Source: Nocardiaceae bacterium (GTDB taxonomy: Bacteria > Actinomycetota > Actinomycetes > Mycobacteriales > Mycobacteriaceae). From it: a DNA stretch of 35,012 nt. The DNA lies in contig JAJFUQ010000235.1 of NCBI GenBank assembly GCA_021372355.1, positions 1-35,012 on the forward strand, in the 5' to 3' direction. Under the pieces are notes generated by a model, which saw only the letters and a program-made list of their open reading frames with translations, did not search any database and was not told where the DNA came from. A program made the position numbers and the translations under genes. Shown piece by piece: positions 24,226-31,803 of the stretch. How positions within the stretch are numbered: the stretch's first letter is position 1; the number at the start of each line of letters is the position of its first letter.

Positions 24226-26298
24226 ATGGCCGATCAGCCCCGCATCTCGAGCGTGTATGTCGTTTCACCGGAAGGGGATACCGGCAAGTCCACCATTGCC
24301 CTGGGGCTATTGCATTCCCTTGGTGCGACCGCTGCGCGCGTCGGTGTCTTTCGTCCGGTGGCCCGTTCGTCGAACGAGCCGGACTACATCGTCGAGCTCC
24401 TCCTCGACCACATCAGCGCCGACCTCGACTACGACGACATCCTCGGCGTCACCTACGAACGGGTGCACGAAGACCCCGAGGCGGCGCTGAGCGAGATCGT
24501 CATGCGATATCACGCGGTCGCCGAGCGCTGCGATGCCGTCGTCATCGTCGGTAGCGACTACACCGACGTCGCCTCGCCCAGCGAACTGAACTTCAATGCA
24601 CGCATCGCGGTGAATCTCGGGGCTCCCGTGCTCCTCGCCGTGAGCGGGGCCGGGCGCACCGCCGACGATGTGCTGCAGGTCGTTCAGATGTGCCAGTCCG
24701 AACTCGTTCTCGCGCATGCGCACCTCGTGGCGGTCATCGCCAACCGGTGCCAGCCGGACGAGCTCGAGAAGACCGAGAAGGCGTTGGCCGCCCTCGACGT
24801 GCCGGCGTGGTGCCTGCCCGAGGTCGACTTGCTCAAAGCGCCGACGATGGCGGAACTGCAGACCGCGATCGACGGCGAGCTCTACAGCGGTGACCCCGAG
24901 CTGCTCCAGCGCGAGGCGCTGCGGGTGATGGTCGGCGGCATGACGGCCGAGCACATTCTCGAGCGGCTGACCGACGGCGTCGTCGTGATCTGCCCGGGGG
25001 ACCGTTCGGACGTGATCCTCAGCCTGGTCAATGCGCATGAGGCAGAAGGATTCCCGTCGCTGTCGGGAATCATCATGAACGGGGCGCAGCTGCCACACCC
25101 GGCCATCGCCCGCCTTATCGAGGGCATCAAGCCCAAGCTTCCGATTCTCACCACCTCGCTCGGCACGTTCGACACCGCACATGCGGCCGCACGAACGCGG
25201 GGCCGGATGGCGGCGGGATCGCTGCGCAAGGTCGACACGGCGCTGAGCCTCATGGAGCAGCGCGTCGACGCGGCGGCGATTCTCGAACGCATCGGGGTGG
25301 CCATCCCGCAGGTCGTCACGCCGCAGATGTTCGAGTACCAGCTCATCAACCGAGCCCGCGCGAAGCGTCGGCACATCGTCCTTCCCGAGGGCGACGACGA
25401 CCGGATCCTGCGGGCCGCGGGTCGTGTGCTGCAACGCCAGATCGCGGACCTCACGATTCTCGGCGAGGAACACATCGTGCGGGCTCGCGCCGCCGAACTC
25501 GGCGTCGATCTGACCGGCGCGCGCGTGCTGTGTCCGGGGGAGTCGGAATACACCGAAGAATTCGCGGTCAAGTACACCGAGCTGCGCAAACACAAGGGCA
25601 TGACGCTCGACCGGGCTCGCGAGACGATGGCGGACATCTCGTACTTCGGCACGATGATGGTCGCCACCGGCATGGCGGACGGCATGGTGTCCGGTGCCGC
25701 CCACACCACGGCTCACACGATTCGACCGTCGTTCGAGATCATCCGCACCGAACCCGGCGTCTCGACAGTCTCGAGTGTCTTCCTCATGTGCCTGGCCGAC
25801 CGCGTTCTCGCCTATGGCGACTGTGCGGTGGTACCGGACCCCACCGCCGAACAGCTCGCCGACATCGCGATCTCGTCGGCCGGCACCGCAGCCCGCTTCG
25901 ACATCGAACCGCGCGTGGCGATGCTCAGCTACTCGACCGGCGAATCGGGTTCGGGAGCGGACGTCGACAAGGTGCGTGCGGCGACCGCGATCGTGCGCGA
26001 GCGGCGGCCAGACCTGTTGGTCGAGGGACCGATCCAGTACGACGCTGCGATCGATGCCGACGTCGCGCGCACGAAGCTGCCGGACTCGCAGGTCGCCGGC
26101 CGGGCCACCGTGTTCATTTTCCCGGACCTCAACACCGGCAACAACACCTACAAAGCCGTGCAGCGCAGTGCCAACGCCATCGCTGTCGGGCCGGTTTTGC
26201 AGGGTCTGCGCAAGCCGGTCAACGACCTGTCGCGCGGTGCGCTCGTTCAGGACATCGTCAACACGGTCGCGATCACCGCGATCCAGGCGGGTGAATAG
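24226..26298 (+). CDS. pta: Phosphate acetyltransferase (long form)
   Basis: Pta interconverts acetyl-CoA and acetyl phosphate. At 690 residues this is the long three-domain form: a BioD-like P-loop domain at the N-terminus (SPEGDTGKST, intact GxxGxGKS-like loop), a central DRTGG domain, and from about residue 370 the catalytic PTA_PTB domain (RRHIVLPEGDDDRIL, GMADGMVSGAAHTTAHTIRPSFEII, LSYSTGESGSG, FPDLNTGNNTYKAVQR). The ATG at 24226, 32 bp after the kinase gene, has only a weak ribosome binding site; a TTG nine codons upstream is possible. The TAG stop overlaps the ackA GTG by one base. With AckA it forms the acetate activation/overflow pathway. Confidence 0.97.
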   Translation: MADQPRISSVYVVSPEGDTGKSTIALGLLHSLGATAARVGVFRPVARSSNEPDYIVELLLDHISADLDYDDILGVTYERVHEDPEAALSEIVMRYHAVAERCDAVVIVGSDYTDVASPSELNFNARIAVNLGAPVLLAVSGAGRTADDVLQVVQMCQSELVLAHAHLVAVIANRCQPDELEKTEKALAALDVPAWCLPEVDLLKAPTMAELQTAIDGELYSGDPELLQREALRVMVGGMTAEHILERLTDGVVVICPGDRSDVILSLVNAHEAEGFPSLSGIIMNGAQLPHPAIARLIEGIKPKLPILTTSLGTFDTAHAAARTRGRMAAGSLRKVDTALSLMEQRVDAAAILERIGVAIPQVVTPQMFEYQLINRARAKRRHIVLPEGDDDRILRAAGRVLQRQIADLTILGEEHIVRARAAELGVDLTGARVLCPGESEYTEEFAVKYTELRKHKGMTLDRARETMADISYFGTMMVATGMADGMVSGAAHTTAHTIRPSFEIIRTEPGVSTVSSVFLMCLADRVLAYGDCAVVPDPTAEQLADIAISSAGTAARFDIEPRVAMLSYSTGESGSGADVDKVRAATAIVRERRPDLLVEGPIQYDAAIDADVARTKLPDSQVAGRATVFIFPDLNTGNNTYKAVQRSANAIAVGPVLQGLRKPVNDLSRGALVQDIVNTVAITAIQAGE

Positions 26299-27407
26299 TG
26301 ACTCAGGTACTGGTTCTCAACTCGGGTTCGTCGTCGGTCAAGTACCAACTCGTCGACGCCGAGTCCGCGGATGTACTGGCCAACGGACTCATCGAGCGGA
26401 TCGGTGAACCTGGCGGCCTGCCCAACCACAAGGCAGCGCTCGCGCAGGTCCTCAACGAGCTCGACCTCAGCGGGGTCGCCGCGGTGGGACACCGGGTTGT
26501 CCATGGTGGCGAGGTGTTCTACCAGCCCACCCTCATCGACGATGCCGTGGAGACCGCGATCGAGGAGTTGTCGTCGCTGGCGCCGCTGCACAATCCGCCG
26601 AACCTCACCGGTATCCGCGCGGCCATGGAGGAACTGCCGAACGTCCCGCACGTGGCCGTTTTCGATACTGCGTTCTTCCACGGAATCCCCAAGGCGGCAA
26701 GCACTTACGCCATCGATCGGGATATCGCCGCGAAGTATGGGATCCGGAAGTTCGGCTTCCACGGGACGTCCCACGAGTACGTCTCGAGCGAAGTCGCGAA
26801 GTTCCTGGACCGGGACCCCACGCGACTGAACCAGATCGTCCTGCACCTCGGAAACGGGGCTTCCGCCTCGGCGGTCCGTGCGGGGAAAGCCTGTGACACC
26901 ACGATGGGTCTGACCCCGCTCGAGGGATTGGTCATGGGCACTCGGTCCGGGGACATCGATCCAGGTGCGCTGCTGCACCTCCAGCGAAACGGCGTCGACG
27001 TCGACCAGTTGCTGAACCGCCAGTCCGGGTTGAAGGGCTTGTGCGGGGACAACGACTTCCGTCAGGTCGTCGAGCGGATCGATGCGGGCGACCAGGACGC
27101 GAAGCTCGCCTACGACGTCTACATCCACCGACTTCGTCGGTATATCGGCGCTTACCTCGTGGACCTCGGCCGCGTCGACGCGATCACCTTCACCGCCGGC
27201 GTGGGGGAGAACAGTTCGCCGGTTCGGACGGATGCGCTCAAGGGTCTCGAAGGCTTCGGCATCGTCGTCGACCCCACCCGTAACGCGGTCCGGTCCCGGG
27301 AGCCGCGCTACATCTCGCCCGACGGTGCGCAGGTCGCCGTGCTGGTCGTTCCCACGAACGAGGAGCTGGCGATCGCGCGGAAGGCGCTCAAGGCGATCGG
27401 CGTCTAG
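26298..27407 (+). CDS. ackA: Acetate kinase
   Basis: AckA transfers the phosphate of acetyl phosphate to ADP (or the reverse), completing the Pta-AckA route. The 369-residue protein of the ASKHA fold is somewhat shorter than the usual 385-400. It carries VLNSGSSSVKYQL at the N-terminus (Asn/Ser phosphate contacts), GHRVVHGG, FDTAFF (catalytic Asp), GFHGTSHEYV, HLGNGAS, GTRSGDIDPG and FTAGVGENS. The start is GTG 26298, overlapping the pta TAG. It ends on a CTAG shared with the convergent epimerase gene. In M. tuberculosis pknG and glnH genes follow; they are not here. Confidence 0.97.
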   Translation: MTQVLVLNSGSSSVKYQLVDAESADVLANGLIERIGEPGGLPNHKAALAQVLNELDLSGVAAVGHRVVHGGEVFYQPTLIDDAVETAIEELSSLAPLHNPPNLTGIRAAMEELPNVPHVAVFDTAFFHGIPKAASTYAIDRDIAAKYGIRKFGFHGTSHEYVSSEVAKFLDRDPTRLNQIVLHLGNGASASAVRAGKACDTTMGLTPLEGLVMGTRSGDIDPGALLHLQRNGVDVDQLLNRQSGLKGLCGDNDFRQVVERIDAGDQDAKLAYDVYIHRLRRYIGAYLVDLGRVDAITFTAGVGENSSPVRTDALKGLEGFGIVVDPTRNAVRSREPRYISPDGAQVAVLVVPTNEELAIARKALKAIGV

Positions 27408-28363
27408 AGGCGGTTCGCCAGCAGGCTCTGTGCGCAGTCGATCACGGTTTCGCGCGCCGGACGCGGCTGCCAGCCGATCGACCGGGCCTTGCGATTGTCG
27501 TACGTGTACTGCCGGCCGAGCATCGGAAGAAGTTCGCGCAGTTCGGGATTGGCCTTGGCAAGTCCGCGGATGAGGAAGTCGGGAATCGTCTTCTTCGGAG
27601 CTTTCGCGCCGAGCTCACCGAGTTCGTCGCGGATCACCGCGGCGACTTCGGACATCCAGAGGAGTTCCGAGACGGCGATGTACCGCTGGCCGTCGGCTTC
27701 GGGAGCCGTCATCGCGCGGATATGGAGATCGGCGACGTCGCGGACGTCGACGATGTTGAGCCCGATCCGCGGCACAGCTGGCATGCCGTTGAGCATGCGG
27801 TCGATGATCTGCACAGATCCCTGGTTACCCGAGGACCGCAGCGGGCCGAAAACCGCGCCCGGGAGCACTGTCGTGAGCGAGAGTCCGAGCTCCTCGCCGA
27901 GCTTCCACGCTGTCTGTTCCGCGGCGAGTTTGGACCTTCGGTAGTCGTCGATCGTTGCGATCGACGGATTGGTCCAGAGGGTCTCGTCGAAGGCGCCCTT
28001 CGAGCCATCGGGCGGCGTCGCGGCTGCGCAACTCGACGTCATCACGACCCGTCCGACACCGGCTTGCGCTGCCGCGCGAAGAACGCGGGCGGTGCCTTCG
28101 AGTGCCGGCGTCATCATGTCGACGCCCTGCATCGGGGACGCGACGTGCAGCACAGCCTCGATGCCATTCATGGCGTCTGCCCAGCCGTCGTCGCTGAGCA
28201 GGTCTACGTGTGTAAGCGTCAAAGCCGGCCCGAAGATGCCCGTGAGCTTCGTTTCGGAAGCCTCGTTCCGGACGGTCGTGCGGACCTCATGGCCCTGTTC
28301 GAGCAGGCCGGAGATGCACCAGCCGGCGACGAACCCGGTTCCGCCCGTGACGAGAACGCGCAC
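27404..28363 (-). CDS. Extended SDR, NAD-dependent epimerase/dehydratase (DFR-like)
   Basis: A 319-residue extended short-chain dehydrogenase similar to dihydroflavonol-4-reductase/cinnamoyl-CoA-reductase-type enzymes. It has VTGGTGFVAGW at the N-terminus, HVASPM, the TSSCAA strand with catalytic Ser and YRRSKLAAE (Y and K three apart), followed by LPGAVFGP. Such proteins reduce carbonyls of diverse aldehydes, ketones or CoA thioesters using NADP(H); the substrate is not predictable. The GTG start at 28363 comes 2 bp after the ppnP stop, so the two are co-transcribed on the minus strand, with no sign of a functional link. No Shine-Dalgarno is evident, consistent with coupling to ppnP. Confidence 0.9.
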   Translation of the reverse strand: MRVLVTGGTGFVAGWCISGLLEQGHEVRTTVRNEASETKLTGIFGPALTLTHVDLLSDDGWADAMNGIEAVLHVASPMQGVDMMTPALEGTARVLRAAAQAGVGRVVMTSSCAAATPPDGSKGAFDETLWTNPSIATIDDYRRSKLAAEQTAWKLGEELGLSLTTVLPGAVFGPLRSSGNQGSVQIIDRMLNGMPAVPRIGLNIVDVRDVADLHIRAMTAPEADGQRYIAVSELLWMSEVAAVIRDELGELGAKAPKKTIPDFLIRGLAKANPELRELLPMLGRQYTYDNRKARSIGWQPRPARETVIDCAQSLLANRL

Positions 28364-28365
28364 GC

Positions 28366-28677
28366 TCAGCCGAAGTGGCAGACGTAGTCGAGGGTTTCGG
28401 TGACCTCGATGTCGAAGCTCGAATCACCCGGTACGGAGAACGATTCGCCGGCTGCGTACTCGTTCCAATGCTGCGATCCCGCGAGGCGGATCTTGCAGCG
28501 TCCGGCGTTGATCTCCATGACCTCGGGGGCACCGGTGGTGAACAGAAGCGTTGACGGGAAGATCACGCCGACCGACTTACGTGCGCCGTTGGGCAGGATC
28601 ACGGTGTGGCTCACGCACTTGCCGTCGAAGTAGACATTGGCCTGCTTGACGACCGAAACATTATCGAACTGGGTCAC
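28366..28677 (-). CDS. ppnP: Pyrimidine/purine nucleoside phosphorylase (DUF1255 cupin)
   Basis: A 103-residue cupin-fold protein of the PpnP (formerly DUF1255/YaiE) family, which phosphorolyses several nucleosides to base and ribose-1-phosphate. Family features seen: KQANVYFDGKCVSHTV near the N-terminus, IFPSTLLFTTGAPEVMEI, GSQHWNEYAAGESFSVPGDSSFDI and the terminal DYVCHFG. It is slightly longer than the 94-residue E. coli protein. GTG 28677 was chosen because it leads directly into the conserved sequence; the frame continues upstream but without similarity. The epimerase gene follows immediately. Confidence 0.92.
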   Translation of the reverse strand: MTQFDNVSVVKQANVYFDGKCVSHTVILPNGARKSVGVIFPSTLLFTTGAPEVMEINAGRCKIRLAGSQHWNEYAAGESFSVPGDSSFDIEVTETLDYVCHFG

Positions 28678-28846
28678 AGGCGGACACTCTATCGGCCGCT
28701 CGCGGGAGCCCGAGGTGGCGCTGGGGCACGTGTCTGGGTGACCATGGGTCAACAAGGTCAAATTCGGTGAAAACAAGGCCGTTCGTTACCGCACAATAGG
28801 GGCATAGCGCGCGCGGATCGCGGGCCAACTGGAGGACGTCAGGCTC
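28678..28846. other. 169-bp divergent intergenic region, ppnP / proline-rich membrane protein
   Basis: The gap between the divergent genes contains GGTCAA twice with a 9-bp period (28747-28752 and 28756-28761), preceded by GGTGACC, and a CACAAT (28792-28797) that could be the -10 of the plus-strand gene. A GGAGG (28831-28835) serves as its ribosome binding site. No small gene is supported. Confidence 0.4.
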
Positions 28847-31075
28847 ATGGTGGACAACAGCAATTCCGGCGCCGGGAGCAGTAACCCGAACCCGAATCCA
28901 GGCCAGCAGCCGTGGCCGCCGCAGCAGCCTCCAGCCCAGCCCGGGTATGGCCCTACGCCGGGCTACGGTCCGCCGCCCGGATACGGACCGCCCCCGGGTT
29001 ATGGTCCGCCACAGGGATATGGCCCGCCACAGGGTTACGGTCCTCCGCAAGGCTATGGCCCGCCGCAAGGCTCAGGACCTCATGCGGATCACGGACCGAC
29101 GCAGAGCTACCCGGCGCCGCACTTCCCGCCGCCGGTACAGGGCGGTTACCCGCAGCACTATCAGTCTCCGGGGCAGTCGTATTACCGCCCGCCACGTCCG
29201 AAGCCGAACTTCTCCGACATCCCGACTCGGGACTACGTGCTCGACGGCATCGCTGGGATGGTTCTCGTCTTTGCACTGTTCATGCGCTGGAATCTCCACG
29301 TCGGCGTAACCGGGGTCGGGGAGACGAACGCCTGGCTCACCGCGCTGGTGGTGCTCGTCGGACTCGCCTCGATCGCGACCGTCGCGCTCCCGTACATCGT
29401 CCGCATGGGCATGCTCGGCCCGTCGACGACGGTAGCTTCGATCGCCAAACTGCGCCTGCTCGGCAACATTCCGCTGGCGTTGATGGTCGTCGGCTTCGTC
29501 CTGTGGGACGTCATCGCCGGCTTCACCCATCTCGGCGATTCGCCGTCGCTGGCGGCTGAGGGGCCGGGTCTCTGGATGGCGGCTGCGGGTCTGTTCCTGG
29601 CGGCTCAGCCTCGAGCCGCCGAACTGGCGGCGAAGAGTCCGGCGGGGCCGTCGTGGCCGATGGTCGTGAAACTCGCGATGGCGGTGACCGTGGGCCTTGC
29701 GGTTCTTTCCGGCCTGCTGTCGATCGTGCTCGTGCTGCAGAGTGAGATCGACGCGTCGGCGTCGGCGAAGACGATTGTCGCGCTGCTGGTCGACACCATC
29801 TACTACACCGTTCCGGCGGTCCTCGTTCTGCTCGGATTGCGGAAGAAGTTCCCGGTCTGGCGTTTGACGCTCATCCTGGCCGGAATCGCGTTCCTGACCG
29901 GGGCGTTCGTCCTGGCCTTCACGGAATTGTCGGGGCTGGAAGCGTTTGCCGTCGTGTCGTATTTCTGCGTCGTCGGCTGGATCGCCGCGGCAGCAGCTGC
30001 GGTCGCTGCGGGCGGCCCGAATGAGACCGGCGCGCATGAGGGCTACATCTGGCTCGATGCCGCTCGTAAAGCGATGCTGCTGATCGCGGTCTTCGCGTTC
30101 GGCGGCGCCATTCAGACGATTGTCGGTGCAATCGTTCGCGAGTCGCTGCTGGGTGAATTCGTTCAGTCGCGGGGCCTTGGGTCCTCGATCGCGCTGGCCG
30201 TGTTCTCGCTGTTCATCGGTGCCGCCGCGGTTGTCGGGTACCGCGTTCTCGGGCTGAACTACAGCGGCGGCGATCCGCGTCCGTCGCGTGAAGTGACGAT
30301 CGGAATCGCGCTCGGCATCGTGGTTCTCGCGATCGGTCGGCTCATCACCAACGCCGTCGTGAGCGATCCCTTCGCACTTGTGATGTCCGATCTGTTCATC
30401 CCGTTCCTGGCGATCGTGGCTGCCGCATGTCTCGTGGCCGTGAAGCCGACCCGCGAGCTGTACCAGGATCAGCACCTCTTCGCGTCGTTCTCGGCGCCGG
30501 CGCGGCCCAGCTACCCGCAGGGATATCCGCAGCAGGGCTACCAGCCGGGGCATCAGCAGGGTTACCAGCCTGGGTATCAGTCGGGTGTTCAGCCCGGCGT
30601 CCAGCCGGGCGGGTTCCAGCAGATGCCGCCGACCGGTCCGCCGTCGGGTGGGTTCGAGCAGGTGGGTACGCCACCCGGTGGATTTGAGCAGGTGGCGCAG
30701 CCCTCGAGCGGTTCTGACGACGTCACTCAGGTGCATCCACGTGTGCAGCCCGAGCCGGAACGGAAACCGGAACCGGAACCGCAGCCCCAACCGGAACCTG
30801 AGCCGGAACCTCAGCCTGAGCCCGAGCCACAACCGAAGCCGGAACCGGAAGCGGAAGTCACGCAGATCCAGCAGACGAAGCAGTTCGACCCGGACGCCGT
30901 GGCAGCTGTCGACCCGGGCACGTCGCTGCAGGAGATCGCGCGGTTGGCACAAGACCGCCCCGATCTCCGCCCCTTGCTGGCCGGCAACCCGAGCACGTAC
31001 CCGGCACTTCTCGATTGGCTTGCAGCCCTTGGAGATCCGGACATCAACGCGGCTCTGCAGAAGCGCGGGCGGTAG
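28847..31075 (+). CDS. Proline-rich polytopic membrane protein with C-terminal variant leucine-rich repeat domain
   Basis: A 742-residue protein of unknown function. It has four parts. Residues 33-74 are seven hexapeptides GYGP(P/T)(P/Q) in a disordered Pro/Gln/Tyr-rich start. Residues ~125-545 hold about ten to twelve membrane helices. A second disordered part has YQPG/QGYQ repeats, two GGFEQV repeats and a long Pro-Glu tract (about residues 633-670). The last ~60 residues (SLQEIARLAQDRPDLRPLLAGNPSTYPALLDWLAALGD) match the 'leucine-rich repeat variant' domain seen at the end of many actinobacterial proteins. Both tails would face the same side if the helix count is even. ATG 28847 follows GGAGG. 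The membrane part resembles DUF7937-type proteins, an uncertain assignment. Confidence 0.85.
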   Translation: MVDNSNSGAGSSNPNPNPGQQPWPPQQPPAQPGYGPTPGYGPPPGYGPPPGYGPPQGYGPPQGYGPPQGYGPPQGSGPHADHGPTQSYPAPHFPPPVQGGYPQHYQSPGQSYYRPPRPKPNFSDIPTRDYVLDGIAGMVLVFALFMRWNLHVGVTGVGETNAWLTALVVLVGLASIATVALPYIVRMGMLGPSTTVASIAKLRLLGNIPLALMVVGFVLWDVIAGFTHLGDSPSLAAEGPGLWMAAAGLFLAAQPRAAELAAKSPAGPSWPMVVKLAMAVTVGLAVLSGLLSIVLVLQSEIDASASAKTIVALLVDTIYYTVPAVLVLLGLRKKFPVWRLTLILAGIAFLTGAFVLAFTELSGLEAFAVVSYFCVVGWIAAAAAAVAAGGPNETGAHEGYIWLDAARKAMLLIAVFAFGGAIQTIVGAIVRESLLGEFVQSRGLGSSIALAVFSLFIGAAAVVGYRVLGLNYSGGDPRPSREVTIGIALGIVVLAIGRLITNAVVSDPFALVMSDLFIPFLAIVAAACLVAVKPTRELYQDQHLFASFSAPARPSYPQGYPQQGYQPGHQQGYQPGYQSGVQPGVQPGGFQQMPPTGPPSGGFEQVGTPPGGFEQVAQPSSGSDDVTQVHPRVQPEPERKPEPEPQPQPEPEPEPQPEPEPQPKPEPEAEVTQIQQTKQFDPDAVAAVDPGTSLQEIARLAQDRPDLRPLLAGNPSTYPALLDWLAALGDPDINAALQKRGR
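28943..29068 (+). repeat. 18-bp coding tandem repeat (GYGPPQ)
   Basis: Seven in-frame copies of an 18-bp unit encode GYGPTP, GYGPPP twice and GYGPPQ four times. Synonymous changes between copies show that the repeat is kept at protein level; replication slippage could alter copy number between strains. Confidence 0.9.
30743..30858 (+). repeat. Coding Pro-Glu/Pro-Gln low-complexity tract
   Basis: In-frame CCG/GAA/GAG/CAG codons give an alternating Pro-Glu and Pro-Gln tract of about 38 residues, between the membrane domain and the C-terminal repeat domain. It probably forms a stiff, negatively charged spacer. Confidence 0.85.
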
Positions 31076-31080
31076 CCGCC
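31068..31080 (+). terminator. Hairpin carrying the stop codon in its loop
   Basis: GGCGG (31068-31072), TAG, CCGCC (31076-31080) form a 5-bp stem whose 3-nt loop is the stop codon of the membrane protein gene. It could end transcription at this 7-bp convergent junction; there is no T-run and the stem is short. Confidence 0.3.
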
Positions 31081-31082
31081 GG

Positions 31083-31739
31083 TCAGCCCAGCAGGTCGAC
31101 CACTGGTGTCGTTCGGTCGAGATCGATGCCCTGCTCCTTGGCTGTCGTCTCGAGGAGCGATATCAGCGAGGCGGTCAGCAGGCTCACGATCTGCTCGGCC
31201 GGGGCATTCGGGCTGGTGCGCCAACTGCTGACCACACCGTCGACGAAGCCGATCGTCCCGTAAGCCATCGGTCGCGCCGGTGCGATGTCTGCTCCGGTGC
31301 GGGACAGCGCGCTCACGAACAAGGTGGTGAGCGCCGAACTGATCTGTCCGCGCGCGCCGCTGACTGCCGGCTTGTCGACGCCGGTGCCGAGGAAATGGTG
31401 CAGTCGCGGATGCTTTTCGGTCCACAGGACGTACGTCGTGACGGCGTGGGCGATGGCCTCGCCGACGGTGCCTGCCGGCTGCAATGACGGCAGGAGTTCG
31501 GCCATGAGGATCTTCAGGATGCGCCGGCGGATCTGCTCGTCGAGGTCGGCTCGATCTTTGAAATGCCGGTAGACGACGGGCCTCGGCAGTCCGGTCTGTG
31601 CCGCGATGGCCTGGACGGAGAAGTCGACGCCGGACTCTTCGATGACCGCGATCGCCGAATCGAGAATGCGCGCTCGACGTTGTTCCTTGTGCTCGTCCCA
31701 GCGTTGGGAGCGACCGTCAGAGGTCGTTGACTGTGACAC
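31083..31739 (-). CDS. TetR family transcriptional regulator
   Basis: A 218-residue TetR-type repressor: the N-terminal helix-turn-helix is RRARILDSAIAVIEESGVDFSVQAIAAQTGLPRPVVYRHFKDRADL (about residues 21-66), with a helical ligand-binding domain after it. It is divergently transcribed, 64 bp from the AurF-like oxygenase gene, so it most likely controls that operon and itself. Start GTG 31739 has no Shine-Dalgarno but a fitting leaderless promoter. The ligand is unknown; given the target, an aromatic or amino-aromatic compound is conceivable, though this is inference. Its stop is 7 bp from the convergent membrane-protein gene. Confidence 0.93.
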   Translation of the reverse strand: MSQSTTSDGRSQRWDEHKEQRRARILDSAIAVIEESGVDFSVQAIAAQTGLPRPVVYRHFKDRADLDEQIRRRILKILMAELLPSLQPAGTVGEAIAHAVTTYVLWTEKHPRLHHFLGTGVDKPAVSGARGQISSALTTLFVSALSRTGADIAPARPMAYGTIGFVDGVVSSWRTSPNAPAEQIVSLLTASLISLLETTAKEQGIDLDRTTPVVDLLG

Positions 31740-31740
31740 G

Positions 31741-31774
31741 GTGTAACACTAACATTTGGTGTGACGCCAGTCAC
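31741..31774 (-). promoter_or_regulatory. Leaderless tetR promoter overlapping a putative operator
   Basis: On the minus strand GTGACT (31769-31774), a 17-bp spacer and TAGTGT (31746-31751) precede GTG 31739 by 6 bp. The near-palindrome GTGT-A-ACAC (31741-31749) overlaps this -10, and a further GTGT lies at 31759-31762. This fits autorepression by the TetR protein, with the shared 64-bp region also serving the oxygenase gene. Confidence 0.5.
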
Positions 31775-31803
31775 GCTCAATGTCGTGCGAGAGAGGTCCT
31801 GAG

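Noticed and set aside
22595..24268. 557-codon minus-strand frame opposite the 3' half of the kinase gene
   Set aside because: Arg/Gln/Leu-rich shadow without motifs; the plus-strand protein is continuous and has family length.
28943..29068. Regularly spaced repeats considered as a CRISPR array
   Set aside because: They are contiguous 18-bp in-frame codon repeats without spacers, inside a protein gene.
29072..30952. 626-codon minus-strand frame opposite the proline-rich membrane protein
   Set aside because: Its RFRFRLRLWLGL-type repeats are just the complement of the Pro-Glu codons.
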